64,000 bases of DNA, from positions 239,642-303,641 of the forward strand of contig JAJFJD010000033.1 in NCBI GenBank assembly GCA_021774335.1, given 5' to 3'. Both the position numbers and the translations under genes were made by a program. Below the pieces are notes generated by a model, which was given only the letters and a program-made list of their open reading frames with translations, was not told the origin of the DNA and made no database searches. Below, piece after piece: positions 44,484 through 53,550 of the stretch. The first letter of the stretch is position 1. Every line of letters starts with the position of its first letter. Origin of the DNA: Alphaproteobacteria bacterium (lineage in GTDB: Bacteria; Pseudomonadota; Alphaproteobacteria; UBA8366).

Positions 44484-45347
44484 TTAGCCTTGCGGCGAAC
44501 GCTCCAACAGTGCCGAAACCCAGGGCGGCAAGGCAAAGGCGGCGGCGTGGACTTCGGCCGAATAGTGCCGCGTTTCGATGCCAGACGCGCGTACTCGCTC
44601 CTGCAGCCGGTCCAGTGGCGTCTGACGCAGCGTCACGTTATCGGTCGCCCATCCGAATGCCATGACGCCGCCGGTATAGCCCGGCACCGCGGCCAGATAA
44701 CAGCTCGAATCCCGGAACAGCGGCCGCAGGCAGGCCGCCGTATTCCGCAGTTCGTCGGCCTGGAAAAAGGGCACGCCGTTCTGCGTTACCAGGACCCCAC
44801 CGGCCGCGAGGCAGCGTTTTGCGCCGGTATAGAAACGCTCGGTGAACAGCACTTCTCCCGGCCCGACGGGATCCGTCGAATCGACGATCACCACGTCATA
44901 ACGCTCACAGGTCGTCTCGACATAGTCCACGCCATCGGCGATCACCAGGTCCAACCGCTCGTCCTCGAAGGCATCGTTGCAGATAAACCTGAGATGCTGC
45001 TTGCTGAAGTCGATCACGGCGGCGTCGATTTCCACCATCGTGACCTTTTCGATGCCACGATGTTTCAAGGTCTCTTCGAGCATCCCGCCGTCGCCGCCGC
45101 CGATGATCAGGACCTTGCGTACCGCGCCATGAGCGAACAACGGTACATGGGTCAGCATCTCGTGATAGATGAATTCGTCGCGCTCGGTCGTTTGGACAAT
45201 GTTGTTCAGCGCCAAGACACGGCCGAACACCGCATTCTCGAACAACAGGAGCTTCTGGTGTTCGCTATCGCCCTCGTAGAGGACTTTGTCGACCTGCAGC
45301 TTCGTGCGGAATCCCGGGTGGAGAATTTCCTCGAACCATTCCGCCAT
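44484..45347 (-). CDS. speE1: Spermidine synthase (first speE)
   Basis: A 287-residue aminopropyltransferase making spermidine from putrescine and decarboxylated SAM, with MTA as by-product. All family motifs are canonical: IIGGGDGGMLEETLKH, VEIDAAVIDFSK, VDSTDPVGPGEVLF, QNGVPFFQ. The ATG at 45347 is preceded by GGAG. It starts 13 bp after the bactofilin stop and lies about 107 bp upstream of speD. Confidence 0.93.
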   Translation of the reverse strand: MAEWFEEILHPGFRTKLQVDKVLYEGDSEHQKLLLFENAVFGRVLALNNIVQTTERDEFIYHEMLTHVPLFAHGAVRKVLIIGGGDGGMLEETLKHRGIEKVTMVEIDAAVIDFSKQHLRFICNDAFEDERLDLVIADGVDYVETTCERYDVVIVDSTDPVGPGEVLFTERFYTGAKRCLAAGGVLVTQNGVPFFQADELRNTAACLRPLFRDSSCYLAAVPGYTGGVMAFGWATDNVTLRQTPLDRLQERVRASGIETRHYSAEVHAAAFALPPWVSALLERSPQG

Positions 45348-45360
45348 CCGAAACTCCGTC

Positions 45361-45876
45361 CTAATGCAGCGACTTCGATTCGCCGTTACTGCGCGCCGAC
45401 AACGGCCGGTCGTTCGGCTCGCGCCGGGGCGGCATGATGCGCCGCGACGACGGCGTTGACTTGGGATCGGTCGAACCGATCCGTTGGCGGACATCCACCG
45501 CTCCCGCAGGATCGACACGGTCGGCGCAACGATAGTAACCGTTCAGCCGGGCCCCACTCTCGATCACCAGGGTTTCGTGGATGACCTCGCCGAAGACCTT
45601 GGCCGACGCCGCGATAATCACTTTCTTGGCCTGGATCGTTCCTTTCGTCTCGCCCAGCACCTCGACCGTGCGCGCGCTCACATTGCCCGACACTAGGCCG
45701 CCATCGCCCACCGTCAGGTGCCGGCAATGGACGTCGCCGTCCACCGACCCTTCGATGTGGACCATGCCTTCGCTCTCGACTTTTCCTGTAATCGTCAGTC
45801 CCGCCGCAATAATCGAGAAAGGCTCGCCGCTCTTGGGTAGCCTCTCTTTTGCGGGCTTGTTGCTACGCTTAGCCAT
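45361..45876 (-). CDS. Bactofilin (DUF583) cytoskeletal protein
   Basis: A 171-residue bactofilin. Short basic N-terminal tail (AKRSNKPAKERLPK), central beta-helix about residues 20-120 (repeats such as GLTITGKVESEGMVHIEGS and GNVSARTVEVLGETKG), and a Pro/Arg-rich tail. Bactofilins polymerise without nucleotide and organise cell shape or stalk/wall synthesis. ATG 45876 is chosen; the upstream ORF to 46350 is promoter and mmsB-antisense sequence. It precedes speE1 by 13 bp, so it shares an operon with polyamine genes. Confidence 0.88.
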   Translation of the reverse strand: MAKRSNKPAKERLPKSGEPFSIIAAGLTITGKVESEGMVHIEGSVDGDVHCRHLTVGDGGLVSGNVSARTVEVLGETKGTIQAKKVIIAASAKVFGEVIHETLVIESGARLNGYYRCADRVDPAGAVDVRQRIGSTDPKSTPSSRRIMPPRREPNDRPLSARSNGESKSLH

Positions 45877-46014
45877 GCCCGTACACCCCCCGTGTATCGG
45901 AATTCTTGTAAAGTTGTGTGAGGGCATCGTACTGAGTAAAGCTACACCCCACAAGCCGCTGCGATCATCGATCCGGCCGAGGCATTCCAACAGTAAAGAA
46001 GAAGGAGCATGACA

Positions 46015-46908
46015 ATGCGGATCGGATTTATCGGTCTCGGCAACATGGGACGGCCGATGGCCGCCAACCTTGCCAAGGCGGGACAGGACCTCATCGTTTT
46101 CGACCTGAACCGGGAAGTGGTGGACAGTTTCGTCGAGGAGTTCGGCGCCGCGCCGGCCAATGGATTGGCAAGCGTTGCCGAGAATGCCGACATCGTCATC
46201 ACGATCGTGCCGTCGGGCAAGGACGTCCGGAAAATCACGCTTGGCGACGACGGCCTCGCGCAGGGCATGGCCGAAGGCAAGCTCCTGCTCGACATGAGCT
46301 CGTCCGACCCAACCGGCACCGTCGATCTGGCGAAGGAATTGGCGGCGCAAGGTGTCGCCATGGTCGACGCCCCGGTTTCCGGCGGCGTGCGCCGGGCCAA
46401 CGACGGCTCGCTCGCCATCATGGTCGGCGGTGCTGAGGCGGACCTGGAACGCTGCCGGCCGCTGCTCGACATCATGGGTGGACAGATCTTCGAATGCGGC
46501 CCTGTCGGATCAGGGCATGCGATGAAAGCCTTGAACAACATGCTGTCCGCCATCGGGCTCGCCGCAGCCGGCGAAGCCTTGATCATCGGCAAGCAGTTTG
46601 GCCTCGACCCGGCGGTCATGGTGGACACGATCAACCGGTCGACCGGGCGCAACAACGCGACCGAGGTGAAATTCCACCAGTTCATCCTGAACGATGACTA
46701 CGGGTCCGGCTTCACCAACGCCCTGATGGTCAAGGATTTGACGACCGCGCAGGACCTTGCGCGCGAAACAGAGATCCCGGCGCCGTTCACCGCGTTGGTT
46801 CGGGAAATCTTCGCCGCGGCGCGCACGGAATTCGGCAACGACTCCGACCATACCGAAGTGGTGCGCTGGCAACAGGCGATTGCGAAAGCAAAACTCTCCG
46901 GCGGGTAA
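46015..46908 (+). CDS. mmsB: 3-Hydroxyisobutyrate dehydrogenase
   Basis: A 297-residue NAD-dependent beta-hydroxyacid dehydrogenase. The GFIGLGNMGRPMAANL dinucleotide motif, DAPVSGGV substrate block and catalytic Lys in GSGHAMKALNNML are intact. In valine catabolism it makes methylmalonate semialdehyde for MmsA. ATG 46015 has AGGAG at a 7-bp spacing; an ATG 6 bp upstream is too close to that site. It converges on trxB with a 2-bp gap. Confidence 0.88.
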   Translation: MRIGFIGLGNMGRPMAANLAKAGQDLIVFDLNREVVDSFVEEFGAAPANGLASVAENADIVITIVPSGKDVRKITLGDDGLAQGMAEGKLLLDMSSSDPTGTVDLAKELAAQGVAMVDAPVSGGVRRANDGSLAIMVGGAEADLERCRPLLDIMGGQIFECGPVGSGHAMKALNNMLSAIGLAAAGEALIIGKQFGLDPAVMVDTINRSTGRNNATEVKFHQFILNDDYGSGFTNALMVKDLTTAQDLARETEIPAPFTALVREIFAAARTEFGNDSDHTEVVRWQQAIAKAKLSGG

Positions 46909-46910
46909 GC

Positions 46911-47879
46911 CTAGTCGGCGGCCTGGCTGGCGGCGTCCTCGTGCTCGGCGATGAAATTCTGCGCGTCGAGCGCCGCCATGCAGCCCATGCCCGCCGCGGT
47001 CACCGCCTGCCGATAAGTCTTGTCGACCACGTCGCCGGCGGCAAAGACGCCCGGCACGTTGGTCGCGGTGCTGCCCGTCGTGGTCAGGATATAGCCGTCG
47101 TCGTCCATATCGACCTTGCCCTTGAACACCTGCGTCGCCGGGTCGTGCCCAATGGCGACGAAGAAACCCTGGCATGGAATCTCGCGCGTCTCGTCGGTTT
47201 TGACATTCTTGATCCGCACCGCCGTCACGCCGAGCGGGTCTTCCTTGCCCAACACTTCCTCGACGACGCTGTCCCAGGCCATCTCGACCTTCGGGTTGTT
47301 GAGCAGGCGATCCTGCATGATCTGTTCCGCGCGCAATGAGTCGCGCCGATGGATCAGAGTCACCTTGGAGGCGTGATTGGTCAGATAGATCGCTTCTTCC
47401 ACGGCGGTGTTACCGCCGCCGACCACGGTGACTTCCTGCTCGCGGAAGAAGAACCCGTCGCAGGTGGCGCAAGCGGATACGCCAAACCCTTGAAATTTTT
47501 GCTCTGACTCGATCCCCAGCCAGCGCGCCTGTGCACCGGTCGTGATGATGACCGAATCGCCGGAATAGGTATTACCGCTGTCACCGGTCGCCTGGAACGG
47601 GCGCTGCGTGAAATCCACGTCGGTGATGATGTCGTAGATCATCTCGGTGCCGACATGCTCGGCCTGCTTTTGCATCTGCTCCATCAGCCATGGGCCTTGG
47701 ATGACGTCGGCAAAGCCCGGATAGTTCTCGACATCGGTGGTAATGGTCATCTGTCCGCCGGGCTGCAGCCCGGCGACGATCGTCGGTGATAGATTGGCAC
47801 GCGCGGCATAGATCGCGGCGGTATAGCCCGCGGGTCCCGAACCGATGATGAGTACCTTGCTGTGGTGATGTTCCGCCAT
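46911..47879 (-). CDS. trxB: Thioredoxin-disulfide reductase
   Basis: A 322-residue low-molecular-weight flavoprotein that reduces thioredoxin with NADPH. FAD motif GSGPAGYTAAIYAARA, redox-active CATC in ACATCDGFFF, NADPH motif VVGGGNTAVEEA, and C-terminal VFAAGDV block are intact. The ATG at 47879 has AGGAG upstream. A short hairpin lies 30 bp before it. Confidence 0.95.
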   Translation of the reverse strand: MAEHHHSKVLIIGSGPAGYTAAIYAARANLSPTIVAGLQPGGQMTITTDVENYPGFADVIQGPWLMEQMQKQAEHVGTEMIYDIITDVDFTQRPFQATGDSGNTYSGDSVIITTGAQARWLGIESEQKFQGFGVSACATCDGFFFREQEVTVVGGGNTAVEEAIYLTNHASKVTLIHRRDSLRAEQIMQDRLLNNPKVEMAWDSVVEEVLGKEDPLGVTAVRIKNVKTDETREIPCQGFFVAIGHDPATQVFKGKVDMDDDGYILTTTGSTATNVPGVFAAGDVVDKTYRQAVTAAGMGCMAALDAQNFIAEHEDAASQAAD

Positions 47880-47908
47880 CGCCGATCTCCTGCCGAATAT
47901 ATGAAAGT

Positions 47909-47926
47909 TGCCGCGCTACCGCGGCA
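47909..47926 (-). repeat. Hairpin upstream of trxB
   Basis: TGCCGCG and CGCGGCA form a perfect 7-bp stem with a 4-nt loop, 30 bp before the trxB start and about 86 bp past the lactonase-family stop. No T-run follows. It may be a weak terminator of the upstream gene or part of the trxB leader. Confidence 0.45.
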
Positions 47927-48011
47927 CTAGAAGCAGTTAGTACGCCACTGCCACGGGATCAAGGGCGGGGGATCAAGGTATCGCGCCGGAAAAGCCCTAT
48001 TTCCAGTGCCC

Positions 48012-48821
48012 TTATTCCCAATGCAATGGGTCGGCGTCGAGCCGCACGGCGATGCCTTCAGTTTCCTTGGATACCGCCGGGAAGCGCGCCATGACCAGCG
48101 GATCGTGCCCCGCGATGACATGCTGCGGCGAGTCGGCCAGCGCTTGCACGGTCCGGTAGCCTTCCATCACGTGCCCCATGTTGAACACGATGGGGAACGG
48201 GTTGGTGCGATTCATGTTGTCGTAGAAATGCGTGGCATCGGACGCAATCACCATCCAACCGCGGCGGGTCCACACGCGCACCACCTGCAGGCCGTCGGTA
48301 TGCCCGCCCACATGATGCAGGGACAGGCCCGGCGCGATCTCGCGCACGCCGTCGACGAAATCGACCCGGTCGTCGTAGAGCGCCCGCACCAGGTCGGTGA
48401 CATAGTCCACGGCGAAGGAATGGCGGATGAATTTCTCCCGCATGAACCGGCCGGTGGCAAAGGCCATCTCGCGGTCCTGCAGATAGAACTTCGCCTTCGG
48501 GAACTGCTTCATGTTCCCGCAATGGTCATAGTGCATATGGGTGAGAATGATTTCCTCGACGTTCTCGGCCTCGACGCCGATCAGGCGCAGGCCCTCCGCC
48601 GGGGAGCGGATATGGTCGCGTTTGCGCGCCGCCGCTTCCGCCTCGTCGAACCCGGTATCCACGACATAGGTCTTCGATTTGCCGACGATGGCCCAGACGT
48701 AATAGTCGAGCGGCATGGGCACGTCATGTGCGTCGGAAAAAATGAAGTTCTGGGCGCGCACCGCATCGCGATAGGCGTATTTGACGGCATAGATTTCATA
48801 CGGCTCGGGCGATGTGCTCAT
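48012..48821 (-). CDS. Metallo-beta-lactamase-fold protein, N-acyl-homoserine-lactonase family
   Basis: A 269-residue MBL hydrolase. The dizinc motif is HMHYDH (in LTHMHYDHCGN), with further ligands in GHTDG, ASDATHFYDN and a late AGHDP. This arrangement matches AttM/BlcC/AiiA-like lactonases that open acyl-homoserine lactones or gamma-butyrolactone. No signal peptide. ATG at 48821. It is divergent from the next dehydrogenase. No luxI/luxR homolog lies in the window, so quorum quenching is not shown. Confidence 0.87.
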   Translation of the reverse strand: MSTSPEPYEIYAVKYAYRDAVRAQNFIFSDAHDVPMPLDYYVWAIVGKSKTYVVDTGFDEAEAAARKRDHIRSPAEGLRLIGVEAENVEEIILTHMHYDHCGNMKQFPKAKFYLQDREMAFATGRFMREKFIRHSFAVDYVTDLVRALYDDRVDFVDGVREIAPGLSLHHVGGHTDGLQVVRVWTRRGWMVIASDATHFYDNMNRTNPFPIVFNMGHVMEGYRTVQALADSPQHVIAGHDPLVMARFPAVSKETEGIAVRLDADPLHWE

Positions 48822-48909
48822 ACCTGCGATCCTTGATACTCTGGCGTGTCACGACGAACAGACCCTCATGCTATCCGCTTCGGGTCGAAACACGAAATAG
48901 GAGACGGCA

Positions 48910-49794
48910 ATGTCGGCGGTGAACGCGGTTGGATTTATCGGCTTGGGGGTCATGGGCGGTGCCATGTGCCGCAACCTCGTGAAGAAATGCGGCAAAACCG
49001 TCGTCGGCTACGACACGCGCCCGGAGATGCTTGCGGCACTCGCGGACGACGGCGTCGAGCCCGCAGCCTCCATCGCTGACCTGGTCGGCCGCGCCGATAT
49101 CATCTTCCTGTGCCTGCCCGGCGAGCCGGAAGTCCGTAAGGTCTGCTTCGATGCAGGGGGCGTCGTCGACTCGATCCAGTCGGGCCAAACGTTGGTGGAC
49201 ACGTCGACCGTGACGCCCAGCTTGGGCCGCGAGGTCGCTGCCGCCGTGGCCGAGAAGTCAGCGGATTTCGCCGACGCCCCGATCGCGCGCGCCCGCTTCG
49301 CCGCGATCGACGGCACGCTCAGTATTATGGTGGGCGGCGACGACGCGGTGCTGGAACGGATCCGCCCCTATCTCGACTGCATGGGCACCGACATCACCCA
49401 TTGCGGCGGCGTCGGCACCGGGCAAGTGATGAAGCTCATGAACAACATGGTCGTGTTCGAGAACCTGAACGCCGTTGCCGAAGCCGTCACCATCGCCAAG
49501 AAATCCGGCATCGAACCGCAGCTCTTCCTTGAAACGCTCGCCAAGGGATCGGGCGACAGTTTCGTCTGCCGCAACCATGGCCTCAAGTCGATGGCCATCG
49601 ACGACCATCCGGAAGAGGCCTTCCCGGTCACTTACGCGATCAAGGATGTGAGCTACGCATTGAAACTCGCCCAGGATACCGGCGTCGCCGCCAAGGGCGC
49701 AGAACTGGTCATCGAGCGCCTGAGAGAAGCCGAGGCCGCTGGTTACGGCAAGAATTACAGCACCGTGATTCAGCGCATTATCGAAGGACGGTGA
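48910..49794 (+). CDS. NAD(P)-dependent beta-hydroxyacid dehydrogenase (HIBADH family)
   Basis: A 294-residue enzyme paralogous to mmsB. GFIGLGVMGGAMCRNL binds cofactor, and GTGQVMKLMNNMV holds the catalytic Lys. The substrate block is DAPIARARF in place of DAPVSGG, so its acid substrate differs from hydroxyisobutyrate (this DAPIAR-type is seen in less-characterised family members). The ATG at 48910 is divergent from the lactonase-family gene. Its stop directly abuts the second GGT stop. Confidence 0.85.
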   Translation: MSAVNAVGFIGLGVMGGAMCRNLVKKCGKTVVGYDTRPEMLAALADDGVEPAASIADLVGRADIIFLCLPGEPEVRKVCFDAGGVVDSIQSGQTLVDTSTVTPSLGREVAAAVAEKSADFADAPIARARFAAIDGTLSIMVGGDDAVLERIRPYLDCMGTDITHCGGVGTGQVMKLMNNMVVFENLNAVAEAVTIAKKSGIEPQLFLETLAKGSGDSFVCRNHGLKSMAIDDHPEEAFPVTYAIKDVSYALKLAQDTGVAAKGAELVIERLREAEAAGYGKNYSTVIQRIIEGR

Positions 49795-51579
49795 TCAGCG
49801 TCCGACCGCGTAGCCCTGCATGCCGCGCGGGTTCGCGCCGGCCTTAAGCAGCCCGTCTTCCTGCGACGCGGCGGTGAGCCGGCCTTCCGACCAGTCCTCG
49901 CCTACTTCGACGCGATGGCCACGCGCTTCCAAATTGGACACGGTCGACGGGTCGAACCGGCCCTCGACCACCAGTCGTCCCGGCATCGCCGCCCGAGGAT
50001 AGAACGATCCGGGGAAATGCTCGTTGTGGAAGGACGGTGCGTCGATCGATTCCTGCAGGTTCATGCCATACGCCAGATGGCGCGTCAGGAAGATCGCCTG
50101 CCATTGGTCCTGCTGATCGCCGCCCGGCGTGCCGTAGGACATGTAGGGCTTGCCGTCGCGGATCACCATCGATGGCGACAGCGTCGAGCGCGGCCGCTTG
50201 CCGGGCACCAGCGTGGCGGGCTTGCCCTCCTCCAGCCAGAACATCTGGCAGCGCGAGTTCAAGCTGAAGCCGAGTTCCGGAATCACCGGCGAGCTTTGCA
50301 GCCAGCCGCCGCTCGGCGTCGCCGACACCATGTTGCCATCCTTGTCGATCACGTCCACATGGCAGGTGTCGCCGGTGGCGGGGATTTCCCGGCCGACCGT
50401 CGGCTCGCCGATTCCGGCCGCCGCCGATGTGTCCTGTCCGGCCCGGACCGACCGTTCGTAGTCGACTTCCGCGCCATAGCCCTCGATTTCGCCGGGCCGC
50501 AGGTCGAGCGACGCGTCGGACCCGACCAACTTACGCCGTTCGTCGTTATAGGCATCGGACAGCAGTGTCTCGACCGGCACCTCTACATGGTCAGGATCGC
50601 CGTAGAAGGCTTCGCGGTCGGCGAAGGCCAGCTTTGCGGTCTCGGTCACGATGTGGACGAATTCGGGCCCGTTCGGGTCCATGCTTTCCAGGTCGAACCC
50701 GCTCAACAGCGCCAGTTGTTGCAGCATCACCGGACCCTGCGACCACGGGCCGCCCTTGAGGACGGTCACGCCGCGGAAATCATAGCGCAGCGGGTCTTCG
50801 TAGCTGGCGCGCCAGCGCGCCATGTCATCACCGGTCAGGATGCCGGTGTGCGCCTCGCCGGTAACGTCCATCGCCGCAGTCTCGCGGCAGAACTTATCGA
50901 TCTCTTCGGCGACGAAACCTTCGTAGAAGGTGTTGCGCGCCGCGTCGATCTGCGCTTCGCGGTTGCCGCCAGCCGCCTTGGCCTCATCCAGAATCCGCCG
51001 CCATGTCTTCGCGATCCCCGCATTGCCCAACAGCGTGCCCGGCTTCGGCATCTTTCCGCCCGGCAGGTAAACCGCCGCCGAACTGGTCCAATGATCGCGG
51101 AACATTTCCTCGACGGTGCTAATGGTGTCGCAGACGCGCGAGACGATCGGCGCGCCCTTTTCCGCGTAGGAAATCGCGGGCGCCCAAATCTCGTCGAGCG
51201 GCATCGTGCCGTAGTCCCGTAGCATCAGCAGCCAGGCATCGAACGCGCCCGGCACGACCGTCGCCAGCAAGCCGTTGCCCGGCACCATGTCGAGGCCGAG
51301 ACTTTTGAAATAGTCGATCGACGCCCCTGCTGGCGCCACGCCCTGACCGCAGATCATCTTGTATGCGTCGCTGCCGCGATGATGAATCAGCACCGGCATA
51401 TCGCCGCCGGGCCCGTTCAGATGCGGTTCGGCGAGGTGCAGGACGAATCCCGCGGCGACCGCCGCGTCAAAGGCGTTGCCGCCCTTTTCCAACATGGCCA
51501 TGCCGGCGGCGGAGGCCAGCCAATGGGTCGTGGAGACGACACCGAAGGTGCCGAGAATTTCCGGGCGTGTGGTAAACAT
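49795..51579 (-). CDS. Gamma-glutamyltransferase family protein (paralog 2), no signal peptide
   Basis: A 594-residue Ntn hydrolase related to the ggt gene at 23.8 kb. The nucleophile Thr is in GDTCHVDVID, and the N-terminal AEPHLNGPGGDM block is present, but the PGGDQQDQW segment replaces the GSPGGSRI seen in paralog 1. The ATG at 51579 has AGGAG 6 bp upstream; residues from it (MFTTRPEILG) form no signal peptide, so it is probably cytoplasmic. Such paralogs include transferases and acylases with non-glutathione substrates. Confidence 0.87.
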   Translation of the reverse strand: MFTTRPEILGTFGVVSTTHWLASAAGMAMLEKGGNAFDAAVAAGFVLHLAEPHLNGPGGDMPVLIHHRGSDAYKMICGQGVAPAGASIDYFKSLGLDMVPGNGLLATVVPGAFDAWLLMLRDYGTMPLDEIWAPAISYAEKGAPIVSRVCDTISTVEEMFRDHWTSSAAVYLPGGKMPKPGTLLGNAGIAKTWRRILDEAKAAGGNREAQIDAARNTFYEGFVAEEIDKFCRETAAMDVTGEAHTGILTGDDMARWRASYEDPLRYDFRGVTVLKGGPWSQGPVMLQQLALLSGFDLESMDPNGPEFVHIVTETAKLAFADREAFYGDPDHVEVPVETLLSDAYNDERRKLVGSDASLDLRPGEIEGYGAEVDYERSVRAGQDTSAAAGIGEPTVGREIPATGDTCHVDVIDKDGNMVSATPSGGWLQSSPVIPELGFSLNSRCQMFWLEEGKPATLVPGKRPRSTLSPSMVIRDGKPYMSYGTPGGDQQDQWQAIFLTRHLAYGMNLQESIDAPSFHNEHFPGSFYPRAAMPGRLVVEGRFDPSTVSNLEARGHRVEVGEDWSEGRLTAASQEDGLLKAGANPRGMQGYAVGR

Positions 51580-51713
51580 CGGGGACTCCTGCGGTCCGAA
51601 AGGGAAGAACCGGACTCTAGCGGGTGCGTTCCGGCTCGGCAATCGATCGCCGACTTGACCGGGCATCACATCTGCGCCATCTGTCAAGCAGGTTGGCAAG
51701 AGATATCAAAGAC

Positions 51714-52607
51714 ATGACTTTAACGTTCAATCGCGAATTGAAATTCAGCTACGGTCGCGTTTCGGTCTTAACGCCGATGATCCGCCGCGTCGTAGCGCAG
51801 AATCCCAACGCGTTCACCTTCAAGGGTACGGGCACTTACATCATCGGCCGTGGCGAAGTCGCGGTGATCGACCCCGGCCCGTTGGACGAGGAACACGTGG
51901 CGGCGCTGCTGCACGCGCTCAAGGGCGAGACGGTGACACATATCCTGATCACCCACACCCATCGCGATCATTCGCCCGCCACGCGCCTGCTCCAACCGGA
52001 GACCGACGCCCCGACCTACGGATACGGCCCCCACGGCGGCGACAGCGCGCTACCCGCGGTCGAAGAAGGCGGGGACTATGATTTCCGACCCGATATCACG
52101 GTCAAGGACGGCGATGTCATCGAGGGCAAGGATTGGACCGTCGAGGCGGTCCACACGCCGGGCCACACCTCCAACCATCTGTGCTTTTCGTTTCGCGAGG
52201 AAAGCACCCTGTTCAGCGGCGACCAGGTCATGGGCTGGTCGACCACGGTGGTCTCGCAGCCGGACGGCGACATGGCCGACTACATGGCGTCGCTGGAGAA
52301 ATTGTTGCAGCGGGACGAGGACGTCTACTGGCCGACCCACGGCGCCTGCATCGAGAACCCGAAGGAATACGTGACCAACCTGTTAGCGCATCGTCATGGC
52401 CGGGAAGACCAAATCGCCGCCTGCCTTGCGGATGGCAAGGGCACCATCGAATCCATGGTCGACACGATGTATGTCGGCCTCGACCCTCGGCTCTATAACG
52501 GCGCGAAACGCTCGGTGCAGTCGCACCTGATCCACATGATCGAAACAGGCCGCGTCGTCAGCAACGGCAGTACAGGTCTGGACGCGGTATACTCGCTAGC
52601 CGGTTAA
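51714..52607 (+). CDS. MBL-fold metallohydrolase (LACTB2/ribonuclease-Z-like)
   Basis: A 297-residue MBL protein. The HTHRDH motif (LITHTHRDH), VHTPGHTSNH, FSGDQVMGW and the late PTHG segment are in place, with the C-terminal winged-helix extension typical of LACTB2-like proteins (after about 215). The GTGTYIIG N-terminal strand is family-typical. ATG at 51714. The next gene is 25 bp downstream on the same strand, so the two are likely co-transcribed. Confidence 0.88.
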   Translation: MTLTFNRELKFSYGRVSVLTPMIRRVVAQNPNAFTFKGTGTYIIGRGEVAVIDPGPLDEEHVAALLHALKGETVTHILITHTHRDHSPATRLLQPETDAPTYGYGPHGGDSALPAVEEGGDYDFRPDITVKDGDVIEGKDWTVEAVHTPGHTSNHLCFSFREESTLFSGDQVMGWSTTVVSQPDGDMADYMASLEKLLQRDEDVYWPTHGACIENPKEYVTNLLAHRHGREDQIAACLADGKGTIESMVDTMYVGLDPRLYNGAKRSVQSHLIHMIETGRVVSNGSTGLDAVYSLAG

Positions 52608-52632
52608 GTCACTGTGACGGGAGCGGAACAGC

Positions 52633-53550
52633 TTGGGGATCGATTGGAGCCCTGACGCCACAGCGCGGATCGTCGAGAGATTTCTCGACAAAAACGACCT
52701 TGCCAAACCCAATGTCGAACTCGTCCGATTCCATCAGAATGCCGTTTACCGGCTGCCCGGCCACGACCTGACCATCCGCATCTACGGCCCGGAAGACGGT
52801 ATAGCCAAGGCACGACTGATGATCGCCTTCGCGGATTTCCTGAAGGACAAAGACCTTCCAGCGGTCCGCCTGGCGAACCGCTTTTCCGAACAGCCCTTCG
52901 ACATCGACGGGCAGCAGGTCACGATCTGGGACTGGCTCGACAGCGACGACACGGCCGATGGCGGCTATCACGCCTTCGGCATGGCGCTGCGCGACCTGCA
53001 TGCTGTTTCGAACAGCTTCGACTATCCGATCGCCGATCTAGACCCAATGAAGAAAATCCACAATCGTCTGAACCGGCTCAACTCCGGCGGGCGTCTTTCG
53101 AAACACCATCTCGACATTCTGGAAGCGAGTTACGCAAGAGCACGGGACCTCTCGCAGGGCCTGTCACGGTCACAGCTGGGCACCGGCGTTCTGCACGGCG
53201 ACGCGCTGCGCAAGAACGCCGTGCTTTCCGGCGGCAAGATGCACCTGATCGACTTCGACTCGGTCTGCCGCGGCCCGCTCGAATGGGACCTCGCACCGAC
53301 ATTGGTCGCGGAAAAACGGCTCGGCCTCAGCGCGGCGGATTGCGACGCCTTCCTGGCCGGATACGGCATCGACCGGAATGCGCTCCCCGACATCGAGCCC
53401 GCGATGATCGTCAAGCAGCTGTCGATGACCGTGGTTCTATGCCTGAAAGCCGGAGAGTCAGATGCCATCGACGCCGAAATCGACCGGCGGCTTGAGGCCT
53501 GGAACGCCTGGGACTTCGACACGCCGTGGAGTTCGCCGGTTCTAGGATGA
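52633..53550 (+). CDS. Phosphotransferase of the APH/choline-kinase fold
   Basis: A 305-residue kinase-like protein. The catalytic loop is HGDALRKN (Asp and Asn) and the metal-binding motif is IDFDSV. The N-lobe is short. Members phosphorylate small hydroxyl compounds or aminoglycosides; the target is unknown. TTG start at 52633 with GGGAG upstream. It overlaps the convergent MFS gene by 9 bp and follows an MBL hydrolase by 25 bp. Confidence 0.83.
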   Translation: MGIDWSPDATARIVERFLDKNDLAKPNVELVRFHQNAVYRLPGHDLTIRIYGPEDGIAKARLMIAFADFLKDKDLPAVRLANRFSEQPFDIDGQQVTIWDWLDSDDTADGGYHAFGMALRDLHAVSNSFDYPIADLDPMKKIHNRLNRLNSGGRLSKHHLDILEASYARARDLSQGLSRSQLGTGVLHGDALRKNAVLSGGKMHLIDFDSVCRGPLEWDLAPTLVAEKRLGLSAADCDAFLAGYGIDRNALPDIEPAMIVKQLSMTVVLCLKAGESDAIDAEIDRRLEAWNAWDFDTPWSSPVLG

